Source of the DNA: DAMBHY01 sp032068765 | GTDB taxonomy: Bacteria > Bacteroidota > Bacteroidia > Bacteroidales > Dysgonomonadaceae | NCBI GenBank assembly: GCA_032068765.1 | Contig: DAMBHY010000004.1 | Coordinates: 124,001-188,000 of the forward strand | Direction of reading: 5' to 3' | DNA: 64,000 nt | Notes under the pieces: generated by a model | Told to the model about the DNA's origin: nothing | Seen by the model: the letters and a program-made list of their open reading frames with translations, nothing else | Databases searched by the model: none | Shown: one piece after another, positions 63,734-64,000 of the stretch | Layout of the letters: every line of letters starts with the position of its first letter | Numbering within the stretch: position 1 is the first letter of the stretch | Program-made: the position numbers and the translations under genes

Positions 63734-64000
63734 ATGATTCACAAACTTGCTGAATTGGTTGAAAAAGCCAAAAATAAAACCACAAGAAGAATTGCAGTAG
63801 CGGCTGCCGAAGACGAACCCGTACTAATGGCATTAAAATCTGCTGTTAAAGATGGTATCGTAGTTCCTATTTTAGTAGGAAATCAAACAGAAATTGAAAG
63901 AATAGCAAAATCCATTGACTTTGATATCAAAAATGTTCGAATTGTTCACAATGACAAAGGACCTATTGTTTCTGCCCAAATGGCAGTGTCATTAGTAAAA
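63734..64000 (+). CDS. Phosphate butyryltransferase / phosphotransacetylase family protein (3' end outside window)
   Basis: The first 89 codons of a gene running off the window: MIHKLAELVEKAKNKTTRRIAV, split, then AAAEDEPVLMALKSAV and VPILVGNQTEIERIA. This is the N-terminal domain of Pta/Ptb-type enzymes, which swap phosphate and CoA on acyl groups. The AAEDEPVL block suggests the butyryl type, which in fermenters is paired with butyrate kinase. The partner would lie beyond the window. Confidence 0.85.
   Translation, partial: MIHKLAELVEKAKNKTTRRIAVAAAEDEPVLMALKSAVKDGIVVPILVGNQTEIERIAKSIDFDIKNVRIVHNDKGPIVSAQMAVSLVK

Overview
The window looks like chromosomal DNA of a low-GC Bacteroidales bacterium (phylum Bacteroidota). 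The main evidence is the many TAnnTTTG-type -7 promoter boxes, the near absence of Shine-Dalgarno sites, and phylum-typical genes and gene orders: mutY-ssb-gldE-PPTase, a divergent panC / starch-synthase-like pair followed by a DUF4270 lipoprotein, an N-terminally extended NusB, tryptophanase, and a 30-residue COX24-like protein between HU and RNase G. The genus cannot be fixed from the sequence alone.

Most of the window is core genome. Bases 1-1776 hold the end of an aspartate kinase gene and an M19 dipeptidase lipoprotein. From 7337 to 16439 come tRNA-Arg, the recJ-recQ operon, mnmA / TRIC channel / hflX, tryptophanase and a small envelope protein. From 16507 to 19441 lie rplM-rpsI and rpsB-tsf, with structured leaders and clear terminators. 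From 19494 to 25418 lie the mutY-ssb-gldE-PPTase operon, HU, the COX24-like protein and rng. From 25483 to 38576 come MATE, panCD, the starch-synthase-like protein, DUF4270, rplY-pth, a GH20 hexosaminidase, nusB-yajC-ybbR-coaE-wHTH and a secreted Ntn-hydrolase. From 38650 to 54828 come a fused FAD/Fe-S oxidoreductase, argS, tcdA, leuS-yitT, a CPBP protease, nfeD-floA-nucleoside phosphorylase and an M16 peptidase. From 55441 to 60812 lie dnaX, tRNA-Gln, a small unknown and uvrA.

Three stretches are accessory. The first (about 1764-7180) is an island built from a ~220-bp composite repeat containing seven short palindromes. It carries a decayed lipoprotein gene, a phospholipase-D-like protein, a two-gene unit (atypical uracil-DNA-glycosylase-fold protein plus an unknown) and a REP-associated tyrosine transposase (RAYT) that sits exactly inside one repeat unit. 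The two cargo cassettes share a near-identical ~73-bp promoter segment. The second (54866-55400) looks like the scar of an insertion sequence after the M16 gene. The third (about 61019-63642), between uvrA and a phosphotransacetylase-family gene, is a prophage remnant: a headless tail/fibre gene, a lipoprotein with its own promoter and terminator, and a frameshifted thymidylate-synthase-fold gene whose pyrimidine-recognition position is Asp rather than Asn, as in enzymes acting on dCMP.

The most interesting regions are the RAYT-centred repeat island with its possible defence cargo and the dCMP-type pyrimidine modification gene. Functional calls rest on motifs visible in the translated sequence; no database search was run.
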